A DNA stretch of 64,000 nt from a bacterium. Its GTDB lineage: Bacteria > Planctomycetota > Planctomycetia > Planctomycetales > Planctomycetaceae. The translations under genes and the position numbers were made by a program. Numbering within the stretch: position 1 is the stretch's first letter; the number at the start of each line of letters is the position of its first letter. The notes below the pieces were generated by a model. That model saw nothing but the letters and a program-made list of their open reading frames with translations. It had not been told where the DNA came from and did no database searches. The stretch is from NCBI GenBank assembly GCA_016124895.1, contig WGMU01000003.1, positions 1 to 64,000 of the forward strand, in the 5' to 3' direction. Shown here piece after piece: positions 18,084 through 27,300 of the stretch.

Positions 18084-20984
18084 ATGTACGAACCATTTTT
18101 TGGATTTCATCGCCGTCCGTTTTCGACAGCGCCGGACCCCGGCTGTTTCTTCGCTGGTGAAACCGTCCAGGGAGCACTGACCGAACTGACGACCTGCGTC
18201 GAACGCGGTCAGGGCATCGCTCTGCTGACTGCCCCGGCCGGCATGGGCAAATCGCTGCTCTGCCAGCGGCTGATCGCCAACCTCAAAGGCCGCTTTGCAA
18301 CGATCTATCTCGGCAATGCGAACTTCCCGACGCGGCGGTCACTGCTGCAGGCGATCCTGCTGGAACTGGGTGACGAGTACAGCCGCAGCGACGAAGCTGA
18401 ACTGCGCCACACTCTGCAGAAACGTCTGCGCGGGCTGCGACAGCAGGAAGCGTTACTGCTGGTCGTCGACGAGGCTCACCTGTTCGAGACCGAGCTGCTG
18501 GAAGAAATCCGCACGCTCGCAGACATCGCTGATGACGGGCAGCCGCTGGTCCGCATCGTCCTGTCTGGACAGCTTGAACTGGAAGAACGTCTGACCGACC
18601 GCCGCTTCGACGCACTCAATCAGCGGCTGGGCACGCATGTTTTTCTCGAACCGCTGACGCAGGCCGAATCCGCCGAGTATCTGCATCACCGGATCGAACG
18701 GGCTGGAGGTGACGCCGAGAGTGTTTTCACAGAACAGGGGTTCTCGATCGTCGTTCGGGCCAGCGGCGGCGTGCCCCGCTGTTTGAACCAGCTTGCCGAT
18801 CACAGCCTGCTGCTGGCGTTTGCCGCGGATGAAAAACCGGTCCAGGAGAAGACGGTCCGCGACGCGCTCGACGACCTGAAGCAACTGCCGCTGCACTGGA
18901 ACGATGTGACAGACACCGTGTCGTCGAGCCTGTTCGACGCGGATGGTGAAGGCGACATTGGCAGTGAAGCAATCGATCCCCTCGACGAAGACTTCAGCCC
19001 AGGCGACTTCAGCAGAGGGCCGGATGAGCCCTCCAGTGCCGTCGCCAGCGAGAGTTCCGGATTTTCATTCGAGGACGACACACCGGAATCCGCATTTGAC
19101 GCTGACCGCCTGCAGCCTCAGTACGACATGGTTGTCGAGGAGCCGGCAGCCGTTGAGCACTCAGAATCTGAAACCGTCGCCGTTGTGCCGGTGGGCTTTG
19201 AGTCACATCCGGAAACACCTGCAAACGCGGCAGCGCTGATGGCCGCCGCTGAAGTCTTCGATGCCGTAGCGGACGAACCCCCAATCGTCGTCGCGGAAAG
19301 CGATGTCTCACCCGAAGTGGAATCGTTGTTTGAGGCAGCCTGGGAAGCGACGTACGACACTGGGACACCGGACGAATCTGCCAGTTTCGGGAACGCGTCT
19401 GCAGAGGTCGACCTCGCGAACGAACCAGTGGGCCACGTCGACGAGGAAACGGCCTCGACCGAAACCGAAGCCAGTGTCGCCGAGTTTGTGTTCGACACCG
19501 CGTCTGACTCGGAAGCAGACGACGACTTCGCGGACGCAAACGTCGACCTTCGCCTGACGAACGCCTCGCCGGAGATCACTGACCAGCCTGCAGCCGGCGA
19601 TGACCGGTTACCCGGCCGCGGGGACGAGCCGATCGAAAACCAGACCGTCGATGCGGAGTCGACCGCTGACAATCCGGGCATTGGCGGACCGGCCGTACTG
19701 GAGTTCGGTGCGATGAGTTCCGCGGTTGAAGACACCTCACTCTCAGACGATGGGGACGCTGAAACGATCGAGGCTGAGACGGCGGCAGCGGAACCGGCTA
19801 CCGTCATCGAACACGCACTCATCGCCGATCATGGTGAGACAGCAGACGTTCCACTCGCCGCTGAATCTGAGTTGCCGAGTCACGAAACACCGGGAGAAGC
19901 CCTCGTGGAAACAGCCATCGCATCCGCCACCGGCGTCATCGAGATCTTCGTTGTCGACCACTATTCAACGCTGGAAGAACCACAGTCAGCCGACATCGTC
20001 TGGCCCCGGTCGGCGTTTTTCGCGTTGGATCGTGTGACTGCTGACGACGATAGCGCTGCGGACGGGCTTGGCGCGGCAGACAGCGACAAGTCCGCGGTCG
20101 CGATGACCGACTGTGACGCAGCGTTCGAGGTTGATGCGGAGATCGAATCGCCCATCGAAGACCTGCCGGCCGCGACGTCTGACTCACTCGACGATTCAAC
20201 CGATGAATTCTCCGCAGGCGAAGCATGGTCGACCGATGACGACGCGACGCTCGACGAATCCTTTGTTGAGGAAACCGAAACAGAGACAGCCGACGATACG
20301 GAATCCGTTGCAGAGACTGAACACGCTGGCGAACGCGAGTCGCACGAAACGGTGTTTGAATTTGGCATCGATCACCGTTCGGAGACAGACTTTGAACTCG
20401 TCGCAGCGGCAGAAACGACGTTTGAGGACGCAGAGACGCTGCTCAGTGACTTCGACCACTTTGCGACCGCCGACAATCAGGAAACGGTGTCCGTGCGGGA
20501 AATCGACCCAGCGCGCTGTCTCGATTCCATCGGCGCGATGATCGACGAACTGGATTTTGACGCCGACGATGCAGGTCGGGTCGTCAATGATCAGTCTGAT
20601 GAGCCCGAACGACCGTCACTCGACATCGAGTCGGACCTGATTCAATCCGTCGAGCGTGTGGACCGCGATATCGAGGACGAGATCGGAGCGACGATGCTCG
20701 ACATCTGCCTCGACACGCAGTCGGCCGTTTACGAGCTGACGCGGCAACTGCGCGAATCCTCTGCCAGCCGAGACGTGGTCGAGGAACAGGCAGACGACGG
20801 CCTGCCGCATTTGGCAGATGTCGATCCGGCGGTGCTCGACGTTGTCGAGCCGGAAGTCAATCTCCCGGATCCGCGCACGACGCCGCAGACTCAGGAACGA
20901 ATCCCCGCTGCCAGGACGAATCAACCGCCAAAGAAACGAGCATTCGGCAGCCTGTTCAGTGATCTGCGCCGGCGCCGGAACTGA
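18084..20984 (+). CDS. ExeA/GspA-like AAA ATPase with a very long acidic C-terminal tail
   Basis: A 966-residue protein starting MYEPFFGFHRRPFSTAPDP, the typical opening of ExeA-type ATPases. The AAA domain spans about 1-270: Walker A APAGMGKS (residues 50-57), Walker B LLLVVDEAH, then SGQLELEERL and GGVPRCLNQLADHSLLLA. ExeA proteins help assemble secretion or pilus machines, or act as general AAA_22 ATPases. The remaining roughly 690 residues are highly acidic and low in complexity (rich in D, E, S, A, T), with no transmembrane helix or peptidoglycan-binding domain seen, ending in a basic SLFSDLRRRRN. The tail looks intrinsically disordered. GAGAGG precedes the ATG. Confidence 0.87.
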   Translation: MYEPFFGFHRRPFSTAPDPGCFFAGETVQGALTELTTCVERGQGIALLTAPAGMGKSLLCQRLIANLKGRFATIYLGNANFPTRRSLLQAILLELGDEYSRSDEAELRHTLQKRLRGLRQQEALLLVVDEAHLFETELLEEIRTLADIADDGQPLVRIVLSGQLELEERLTDRRFDALNQRLGTHVFLEPLTQAESAEYLHHRIERAGGDAESVFTEQGFSIVVRASGGVPRCLNQLADHSLLLAFAADEKPVQEKTVRDALDDLKQLPLHWNDVTDTVSSSLFDADGEGDIGSEAIDPLDEDFSPGDFSRGPDEPSSAVASESSGFSFEDDTPESAFDADRLQPQYDMVVEEPAAVEHSESETVAVVPVGFESHPETPANAAALMAAAEVFDAVADEPPIVVAESDVSPEVESLFEAAWEATYDTGTPDESASFGNASAEVDLANEPVGHVDEETASTETEASVAEFVFDTASDSEADDDFADANVDLRLTNASPEITDQPAAGDDRLPGRGDEPIENQTVDAESTADNPGIGGPAVLEFGAMSSAVEDTSLSDDGDAETIEAETAAAEPATVIEHALIADHGETADVPLAAESELPSHETPGEALVETAIASATGVIEIFVVDHYSTLEEPQSADIVWPRSAFFALDRVTADDDSAADGLGAADSDKSAVAMTDCDAAFEVDAEIESPIEDLPAATSDSLDDSTDEFSAGEAWSTDDDATLDESFVEETETETADDTESVAETEHAGERESHETVFEFGIDHRSETDFELVAAAETTFEDAETLLSDFDHFATADNQETVSVREIDPARCLDSIGAMIDELDFDADDAGRVVNDQSDEPERPSLDIESDLIQSVERVDRDIEDEIGATMLDICLDTQSAVYELTRQLRESSASRDVVEEQADDGLPHLADVDPAVLDVVEPEVNLPDPRTTPQTQERIPAARTNQPPKKRAFGSLFSDLRRRRN

Positions 20985-21019
20985 GCAGAGGCAAAGCTCA
21001 AGATGGCAATGCTGCAGTA

Positions 21020-22327
21020 TTACGCAGGTTGCTCGCCCGTCGCCGCAACCTCTGCAATGAGTGCAGCAGCGGGATCTCGATCGAGTGCCGCCTGCGCGAA
21101 CATCACAACGGCGCCGAGGCCGCTCAGCACCGCCGAGACCAGAAACACCCACGCGCCGCAGCCAGCGCCACGGATTGTCAGGTCACCGATTGGTTCGACT
21201 TCGACGAACAGCAGCAGTGCCAACGGCGGGCCAATGAACCCGCGCACGCCTGTCAGAAACACGTGGATGCCATTGTAAAGCGAGACGTGTTCGGGCTTCG
21301 CAAAGTACAGACTGCCGGTCAGCCAGTTGATCGATCCGCCGCCGTTGCTCAGCGCGTGAACCGCTCCTCCGGCGACCAGTGCCCACAATTGCCCGGTCAC
21401 GCCACCGAGTGTGTACAGCGAGAACGCGATAACCTGCAGCACGTTGAAAATGCCGCGTGCGACCATCGGCGTTTTACGGTCGAGAAACCGTCCCCACAGC
21501 GGTGCGGTCATCACGAGCAGAATGACGGGCATCACCGCAGCGACAAAGCGGATCGTTGATGGCGAGGCACCAGCATCCCGCTCCATGACTCGCGGCACCA
21601 GAAACAGCCCGATGTGATTCGCGATGCCCGCCAGTGCGAAGCCGAACTGATAAACGACAAACCGCCGATCGGAGAAGAACACGCGGCAGCCTTCGCCGAT
21701 CGCCGCCCACACGGACGCGCGTTCGGCCCGATCGAACATGGTCTTCCTGGCGACCGGAATCCGCGAATAGAGCCACGCCGCCGCAGCCAGCATCACACCC
21801 ATCAGGCAGAACAGGAGTGCGTACAGATTCGGCAGCAGCGCGAACCACCACCAGCTGGTGATCGTGATCGCGAGGCCGGAGATCGCCGAGACAGCGCGAA
21901 TCAGTCCGACGGCCGCGCTGCGGTGTGTGACCGGATACAGCAGCCGAAACATGTTCATTTCGGCGACCTGCAGAAAGATCCGCAGGATAAAGGTCGAGCC
22001 GATGAGCACCGTAAACGCTGTCGGGTCACCACCCGTGAACAGCGTCCCCAGCAACGCGGCCGCGATCAGCACGTTCGGCACGACGACCAGCCGCCGCATC
22101 GGAATGATGCCGCCGAGCCGCGTGACAAACAGCCCGAACAGACAACTGCCAAAATAGAACGCCGCGAGTACGGCTTCGTGCCAGACTTCGCCGTCCAGCA
22201 CGGTTTCCAGCACAACCAGCGCGATAGGAAACAGCACCAGATGCACGCCGTTGCCGATATTCGACAGCACGTCGAAGAACAGCGCCGGCCGGCAGCGTGC
22301 GGGAAACCTCTGCAGAATTCGTCGCAC
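21020..22327 (-). CDS. Major facilitator superfamily transporter
   Basis: A 435-residue polytopic membrane protein with about 11-12 hydrophobic segments, such as ALFFDVLSNIGNGVHLVLFP and FVAAVMPVILLVMTAPLWG. The loop GRFLDRKTPMVARG resembles the MFS motif between helices 2-3/8-9. The GTG at 22327 is preferred because GAGG sits six bases upstream; a TTG at 22339 also keeps the frame. The substrate cannot be deduced. It converges with the ExeA-like gene (36-bp gap). Confidence 0.82.
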   Translation of the reverse strand: MRRILQRFPARCRPALFFDVLSNIGNGVHLVLFPIALVVLETVLDGEVWHEAVLAAFYFGSCLFGLFVTRLGGIIPMRRLVVVPNVLIAAALLGTLFTGGDPTAFTVLIGSTFILRIFLQVAEMNMFRLLYPVTHRSAAVGLIRAVSAISGLAITITSWWWFALLPNLYALLFCLMGVMLAAAAWLYSRIPVARKTMFDRAERASVWAAIGEGCRVFFSDRRFVVYQFGFALAGIANHIGLFLVPRVMERDAGASPSTIRFVAAVMPVILLVMTAPLWGRFLDRKTPMVARGIFNVLQVIAFSLYTLGGVTGQLWALVAGGAVHALSNGGGSINWLTGSLYFAKPEHVSLYNGIHVFLTGVRGFIGPPLALLLFVEVEPIGDLTIRGAGCGAWVFLVSAVLSGLGAVVMFAQAALDRDPAAALIAEVAATGEQPA

Positions 22328-22446
22328 AGAAGACCTCAACGAAAACGAAGAAAGCCCGCGACTCGCGCTGAGCCGCGGGCTCGATTGGCTGGGAAGTGTA
22401 GTGCGTTGATCGTTCGTCCGGCGAGTGTTGTGCGGTCGGTCCGCCG

Positions 22447-23271
22447 TCAGGCCGATTTGCGGCCACTCGCGGGCGCGGCCAGCGGCAGCTTCAACGTAAA
22501 CGTCGTGCCCTGACCGACGGTGCTCTCAACGCGCAACCGCCCTTTGTGAGCCTCGATCACGTCGCGGCAGAACGACAGGCCCAGTCCGGTGCCGCCCTGT
22601 CCGCGGTCGTCGGCTTCTTTCGTCGTGTAGAACGGTTCGAAAATCTTCGGCAGCTTGTCGGCGGGGATGCCTGAGCCCGTATCGCGGACGGAAATCTCAC
22701 CCATCTGGCCGTCGTCGCTCATCGCCACCCTGACGAACAGCATCCCGCCGCCATTCATGGCCTGTCGCGCGTTGACGACCAGATTGAGAATCACCTGCTG
22801 GACGTGCGAAACATTGACTTCGCACAGCGGATGCCCCATTACGTCGAGCTGTAGCTTGACGCGGTTCATCTGCAGATCTTTTTCGCACAGGACGAGCACG
22901 TCGCCGACAACCTGAGCGAGATCGAGGGCATCCTTGCGATCGCCCTTTGATCGAGCGTACGCCAGCATCCCGGTTGTAATTTTCGCTGCGCGCTGGCCGG
23001 CCGAAAGGATTCGGTTGAAGCACTTCTCACGAGTCGCCGGATCCTTGTGACGCAGCCCCATCTTTGCGTAGTTGATCGTCGTCGTGAGGATATTGTTGAA
23101 CTCGTGCGTAATCGACGACGCCAACTGGCCGACGGAACTCATCTTCTGCGCGATCAGCAACTGCCGCTGCAGTTCCTCAACCTGCTGCTGAAGCTGTTCA
23201 ATCTGGCGTTCGGGCGAGGTGATCTGAGTTTCGGGCGCAACCCGTGTCGGCAAATCCTTCTGCAATGACAT
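22447..23271 (-). CDS. Soluble sensor histidine kinase
   Basis: A 274-residue kinase with no transmembrane helix. Residues 18-45 form a coiled coil (ERQIEQLQQQVEELQRQLLIAQK), followed directly by HisKA (LASSITHEFNNILTTTINYA) and HATPase (QVILNLVVNARQAMNGGG; VRDTGSGIP; GTGLGLSFCRDVIEAHKG). There is no sensor domain, so it probably acts with a partner protein. The HEFNNIL H box is the type found in NtrB-like/PAS kinases. No response regulator is adjacent. AGGA precedes the ATG. Confidence 0.92.
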   Translation of the reverse strand: MSLQKDLPTRVAPETQITSPERQIEQLQQQVEELQRQLLIAQKMSSVGQLASSITHEFNNILTTTINYAKMGLRHKDPATREKCFNRILSAGQRAAKITTGMLAYARSKGDRKDALDLAQVVGDVLVLCEKDLQMNRVKLQLDVMGHPLCEVNVSHVQQVILNLVVNARQAMNGGGMLFVRVAMSDDGQMGEISVRDTGSGIPADKLPKIFEPFYTTKEADDRGQGGTGLGLSFCRDVIEAHKGRLRVESTVGQGTTFTLKLPLAAPASGRKSA

Positions 23272-23885
23272 CTCAACGTCCTGTGGGCTCTCAGTAAGCA
23301 GCGCGGCCGGGAAGTGAAGCGGCCGTGCGGCGACGCGAAACGCGTCTCCGTGAGAATGCTATCGGACGGCGGACCGACAGACTGCAGCGGGCGATCGTTC
23401 AGATCCGGGCAATCCGGAATTCCGGAATCGGCGGCAACTTCTGAATCGCTCGCGAAGTCTGCACTCGCGTGACGAAGTCTTAACTGAGGCAGCGGTCGTA
23501 ACGATCAGGCAGACTTTGCGGAGGATTTCAAGAGTTCCGCGCCGCAGTTCAATGCCGTTTCGGGTTTCCGGATCGACTCGTCGACTATCTGGAACCGGTT
23601 TCCCTCGTCGGCGGTCTTCCTTGATAGCCCGCTGCCGGCTCTTGACTGGCTGTGCCTCTTCCTGCGCAGCGTTCAACCCGCACGGGATCTCCGGCCTGTT
23701 GATTTCACGCAACGCGTATGTTTTCCCCATTCGCCGTTTTTCGAGCGGGAATTGATCGCCATCGCGCATAACGGAAGCAGGGCATTTCGCTGCGGTCGAA
23801 CTCCGACCGACTTGTGACCAGCTCCGGCTTTGACCGGCGGAGCGGTCTGAGGGCAACAGGTTACAGCAGGGCACAGAGACACGTG
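23272..23885. other. Intergenic region with no recognised gene
   Basis: About 610 bp lie between two divergently oriented genes. A perfect 14-bp palindrome, TCCGGAATTCCGGA, occurs near 23412. The open frames here show no family motifs. It should contain the promoters of the histidine kinase (minus) and the membrane protein (plus). Confidence 0.45.
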
Positions 23886-24650
23886 ATGAAAACACCAGGG
23901 CAATTCTCATTCAAACTTCCCGAACTGATGCTGCTGATCTTCGAGTTGAATCTCGGAGCGGCGGGAATTCTGATGCTTGTTGCGGCGGCGCGGGGCAGCA
24001 CTGCAGGCATGGATCTCCCCGCTCAGGCTCTGATGCGTCTCTTTCCGGCGCTGCTGTGCGTTGGCTTTGCCGCGTGGCTTGTCTTCCGCCTGCGATGTCT
24101 CGGACTGGCGAAAAGCCGACTCTGGGGGCAGATCGGAGCGATTTGTCTGACGTTTGTGGCGCTTGGCTTCGGCACGGCCGTCGGACGACTCGGCATGGTG
24201 ACGATGACGGCGACATTCCGGGAGCACTTCGACCGACTGCTCGCCGATCCGGTCACCCGCGAAGCCGGACTGACCTCGCACCTTTCGTTTCTGTGGATTG
24301 GCCTGGTGTTCGGTCTCACGTTCTTTCTGCGTGTCGGCACGCGGCGGTTTCAAACCGAATCGTCCCGCGACGCGCTGCATGAACAGCTCAACGAAATCGG
24401 CCAGCGGGTGATGGGCAACTGGTCCGAGCAGCTTGTCGCACGAATTGATGAACTCGTAGCGGCAGGCAAACGTCGCAACGCTGTCCAGCTTTACGAACAG
24501 GAGACCGGCTGCACATTCAACGAAGCATCGCTGACGATCGCCGACTGGGAAGATCATCGCCTGCGACTGCAGATCGACCTGCTTCGTGACTCGCTGACAG
24601 ACGATGGATCGCGCGACACTCGCCCAGCAACGCCGGCGACATCGGTTTGA
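23886..24650 (+). CDS. Four-helix membrane protein of unknown function
   Basis: 254 residues from the ATG at 23886 (MKTPGQFS); the frame runs 24 codons further upstream without support. About four hydrophobic segments (LMLLIFELNLGAAGILMLV, LFPALLCVGFAAWLVF, IGAICLTFVALGFGTAV, LSFLWIGLVFGLTFFL) are followed by a soluble C-terminal tail of about 100 residues. The tail includes DELVAAGKRRNAVQLYEQET, which resembles a short TPR-like helical hairpin. I do not recognise the family. Small membrane proteins follow at 24717 and 24815 on the same strand. Confidence 0.7.
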   Translation: MKTPGQFSFKLPELMLLIFELNLGAAGILMLVAAARGSTAGMDLPAQALMRLFPALLCVGFAAWLVFRLRCLGLAKSRLWGQIGAICLTFVALGFGTAVGRLGMVTMTATFREHFDRLLADPVTREAGLTSHLSFLWIGLVFGLTFFLRVGTRRFQTESSRDALHEQLNEIGQRVMGNWSEQLVARIDELVAAGKRRNAVQLYEQETGCTFNEASLTIADWEDHRLRLQIDLLRDSLTDDGSRDTRPATPATSV

Positions 24651-24716
24651 ATCATCACTGCCTGAAGTGACGCCAGCGCTGTGACAAGCCCAACCGTTTT
24701 CGGAAACAGAGCACGC

Positions 24717-24818
24717 ATGAAAAAACTCACGCCCGGAATTGTGCTGGTTGCGATCGCGGTCGGCCTGACGCTGCTGGTGGCAGTACGGACGGTCTTTGAC
24801 AGCGTGGCGGCCTCGTGA
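24717..24818 (+). CDS. 33-residue membrane peptide, translationally coupled to the next gene
   Basis: The frame encodes MKKLTPGIVLVAIAVGLTLL and on to VFDSVAAS, with basic residues at the start and one hydrophobic helix. It resembles the N-terminal anchor of CpaB-type pilus proteins but stops after the helix. Its TGA overlaps the GTG start of the next gene (GTGA), typical of coupled genes. The length is too short for certainty; it could be a truncated remnant. Confidence 0.45.
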   Translation: MKKLTPGIVLVAIAVGLTLLVAVRTVFDSVAAS

Positions 24819-25291
24819 ATCTGCTCGCTCAGATCGTCTGCACGGCGGTCGGTTATTGTCTGATGACCGCCCGCGCGATCCTGCTGATCGCCCTCGTGCC
24901 GAGCTGGTTCGATCAGGCTGTTACCGACGAGCGACTGCAGCTCATTGCCGTCGCGCTGAGCTTTGCGGCGCTGCTTTACTCGAACAGCCTGCTGCAGTCG
25001 GCCGAGCTGACACTGATCAACGCCAGAGATGTCTGCACCGCCTGGCGGCTGCTTCGAGAACGTTTCGCCGTGGGAACGCGGTTGTGGCATCGCGATCTGC
25101 TGCTGCTCAACCTGCTGAGCGGCTGCTTCGGAGCCGGCGTCGCGATCAATCTGCAGATTTCCCAGAGCCTGACAAGACGGGAAGGGCGGCTGACCGCGAT
25201 CGTCATCGCGTTGATCGTGTGGTCCGGTATCGTTCTCCTGTATCGGGGCACCGGACGCTTTCAGCTCAAGCCGCCGATCAGCGAGAGCTGA
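24815..25291 (+). CDS. Small polytopic membrane protein
   Basis: 158 residues with about four predicted helices (YCLMTARAILLIALVPSWF, LIAVALSFAALLYSNSLL, LLLLNLLSGCFGAGVAINL, TAIVIALIVWSGIVLLY). It starts with GTG overlapping the stop of the 33-residue peptide. No family is recognised. It may work with the two membrane proteins just upstream, on the same strand and closely spaced. Confidence 0.6.
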   Translation: MNLLAQIVCTAVGYCLMTARAILLIALVPSWFDQAVTDERLQLIAVALSFAALLYSNSLLQSAELTLINARDVCTAWRLLRERFAVGTRLWHRDLLLLNLLSGCFGAGVAINLQISQSLTRREGRLTAIVIALIVWSGIVLLYRGTGRFQLKPPISES

Positions 25292-25330
25292 GTGATCGCC
25301 GCCAGAAGAGTCGACGCCCGGTGAGCTGAT

Positions 25331-26593
25331 CTACTTCAGATGCTCGTTGGCAAACGCGATGTACTGCCGCCAGTCGTACGCCGTAACGTCGTGCTTTCCC
25401 GTGCGGATGTGGTGGCCGATCGTCGTGCGGATCGGCTTTTCGATCTGGTATTCGGTTACGGAATCCGGAATGGCCGGACAGCCCAGCAGCTCATAAACCG
25501 GCGACGCGTACTTTGCGGAGAGAAACTCGCCCCGCGGATCGGCCCACTGGTCTTCGACGGCGCTGGCCACGTAAACCGGACGCGGAGCCATCAACGAAAT
25601 CAGCAGATGCTGGTCGACCGGCAGAGCGGTCTCGTTGTCGTTGTACGTTTTGAACTTCGCGCAGAACCAATGAGGGAACGACGTATTGATCCGTTTGACG
25701 GTTTCGCCGAACCGCCGCTTCGACAGCGCCGCGCCGCCACAGCCGGAATCGTTCGAGATCACCATCGCCCAGCGCTGGTCGGTCGCGCCGGACCAGAGTG
25801 ACGTCTTACCCAGCCGGGAATGTCCCATCACGGCGACGCGTTTGGCGTCAACGTCGTCGTCCTTTTCCAGATAATCGAGCACGCGGCTGAGGCCCCAGGC
25901 CCAGGCACCAATCGACGTGAAGTTGTCGTCCCGATTCTGCAGGTTCGGAAACAGCGGGTGAATGCCGTTCTTCCAGTCGTCGAAGCAGTCCGGATCGATG
26001 TCCGAATAGAAAACTGTGCCGATCGCATAACCAGCGTCGACGATCATTTCGACCTGCCATCGCTCGGTGCGTTCACCGCGCGAGGCCGGGTCAGCAGGAT
26101 GCGGCTCGCCGTCTTTCGGACGGATTGTCGCCAGCCGGATCGCCGGGTCGGAATGCACCGTGTGATTGCCTTTAAAGTTCAGTCCCACGAACGCCGGCAC
26201 CGGTTTCTTCGCTTTGTTCGGCACGTACAGCAGCAGGTCCATCTGAGGACCGGCGGTGTCTCTGGTGAAGTAAATCGTGATCTGCCTGCGAGTCGCCTTG
26301 CCACCCAGCGCGTTTGCGTCCGAGTCAAACGCCTTCCACCACAGATCGGCAGCAACTCCCGGCATCGTCCCGTAAACGTTCTCTTTAAACAGCCGCAGCA
26401 GTTCCGGCCGACGCTTCTGCGTCCAGGTTTTCGCGTCCGTCACTTTCGTTCCGTCGAGCAGCGTCAGCGGATCCGTCAGCTCGAACTTCGGCACCTTTGC
26501 TTCGTCGTAATTGAATTCCGCCGGCTGAGCGAACGCGGACTCGACAACGGCAAGCAGACACAGCACAGCCAGAGCGCGGCACATCAACTTCAT
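25331..26593 (-). CDS. Secreted CE15-like glucuronoyl/acetyl esterase
   Basis: 420 residues from the ATG at 26593 (AGGGATCC upstream), opening with a signal peptide ending ESAFAQ. The catalytic serine is in VMGHSRLGKTSLW, the G-x-S-R-x-G-K motif of carbohydrate esterase family 15 (4-O-methyl-glucuronoyl methylesterases) and close relatives. The WAWGLSRVLDYLEKD segment before it and GHHIRTGKHDVTAYDW near the end (likely catalytic His) also fit. In the family the enzyme cleaves ester bonds between glucuronoxylan and lignin, or acetyl groups; the actual substrate is inferred. It acts outside the cytoplasm. Confidence 0.85.
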   Translation of the reverse strand: MKLMCRALAVLCLLAVVESAFAQPAEFNYDEAKVPKFELTDPLTLLDGTKVTDAKTWTQKRRPELLRLFKENVYGTMPGVAADLWWKAFDSDANALGGKATRRQITIYFTRDTAGPQMDLLLYVPNKAKKPVPAFVGLNFKGNHTVHSDPAIRLATIRPKDGEPHPADPASRGERTERWQVEMIVDAGYAIGTVFYSDIDPDCFDDWKNGIHPLFPNLQNRDDNFTSIGAWAWGLSRVLDYLEKDDDVDAKRVAVMGHSRLGKTSLWSGATDQRWAMVISNDSGCGGAALSKRRFGETVKRINTSFPHWFCAKFKTYNDNETALPVDQHLLISLMAPRPVYVASAVEDQWADPRGEFLSAKYASPVYELLGCPAIPDSVTEYQIEKPIRTTIGHHIRTGKHDVTAYDWRQYIAFANEHLK

Positions 26594-26685
26594 CGTGAGG
26601 ATCCCTGCTGGAAGATGGCAAACAGTCAATGCGAACCATTCGTCGCGTCGAGCAAACCAGTGTGACGACCTCCGCGCAAAGAACA

Positions 26686-26712
26686 ACGCCGCCGACAGGC
26701 AGCCGGCGGCGT
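26686..26712 (-). terminator. Hairpin terminator after the ferritin-like gene
   Basis: Arms ACGCCGCCG (26686-26694) and CGGCGGCGT (26704-26712) form a GC-rich 9-bp stem just past the stop codon of the ferritin-like gene. The following minus-strand bases are only moderately T-rich (TTGTTCTTTG), so termination strength is uncertain. Confidence 0.55.
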
Positions 26713-26733
26713 CTCAAAACCGAAGACCGAGCA

Positions 26734-27195
26734 CTACTTGTTCTCGTACTCCGTCAGATATCCGACGAACGTGCGACGATGTTCTTCCTCGTCGCCCAGA
26801 GTCTGAATGCACAGATCCTGAGTCACGTAATCAACGCCGTCACAGAGTTTGATCAGCTTCGTATACTGAGCGATCGCAGCGTCTTCGGCAGCGATCACAC
26901 CTTTGATGATCGAGATGACGTCGGTTGAATCTTCCGGCGGCTGCATGGCGTCCTGTGACGCTTTGAACTGAGCACTGCCCGGCACGCGTCCGCCGATCGT
27001 CTTGATCCGTCGGGCAAGATTCTGAGCATGAGTCAGCTCTTCCAGCACGTCGGCTGCCAGCGACTTCTTGATCTCTTCAGCGCGAACTCCATCCAGATTG
27101 ACCGAGTTCGCCAGATAGTTCGTGACCGTTTCAATCTCCATCCAGTAAGCGACCTTCAGTTCCTCAATGATCTGCGCGCGAGTTTCTGTAGACAT
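26734..27195 (-). CDS. Ferritin-like/bacterioferritin-type diiron protein
   Basis: 153 residues from the ATG at 27195, with AAAGGAACAAATC before it. The helical protein carries the pattern of a ferritin-like four-helix bundle with metal-ligand Glu/His residues: EIETVTNYLANSVNLDG, DVLEELTHAQNLARRI (ExxH), VIAAEDAAIAQYTKLI and LGDEEEHRRTFVGYL (ExxH). Such proteins store or detoxify iron and often act under peroxide stress. It lies 105 bp downstream of the cytochrome c peroxidase on the same strand and near a divergent OxyR gene, which supports that role. Confidence 0.85.
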   Translation of the reverse strand: MSTETRAQIIEELKVAYWMEIETVTNYLANSVNLDGVRAEEIKKSLAADVLEELTHAQNLARRIKTIGGRVPGSAQFKASQDAMQPPEDSTDVISIIKGVIAAEDAAIAQYTKLIKLCDGVDYVTQDLCIQTLGDEEEHRRTFVGYLTEYENK

Positions 27196-27300
27196 GATTT
27201 GTTCCTTTGGGATCCTGTCGCGAAACTCGCCAGAGTTTCGGCAAATGACCAGACAACGCCGCCGCCGAACGTCTGCGCGACGGCACATAAGACCGCACAA

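Noticed and set aside
21614-22513. 299-codon plus frame rich in Arg and Gln, spanning the MFS and kinase genes
   Set aside because: Antisense to two real genes and of biased composition.
23359-23910. 183-codon minus frame in the gap before the membrane protein
   Set aside because: Arg-rich composition, no motif, no ribosome-binding site, and overlaps the start of the neighbouring plus gene.
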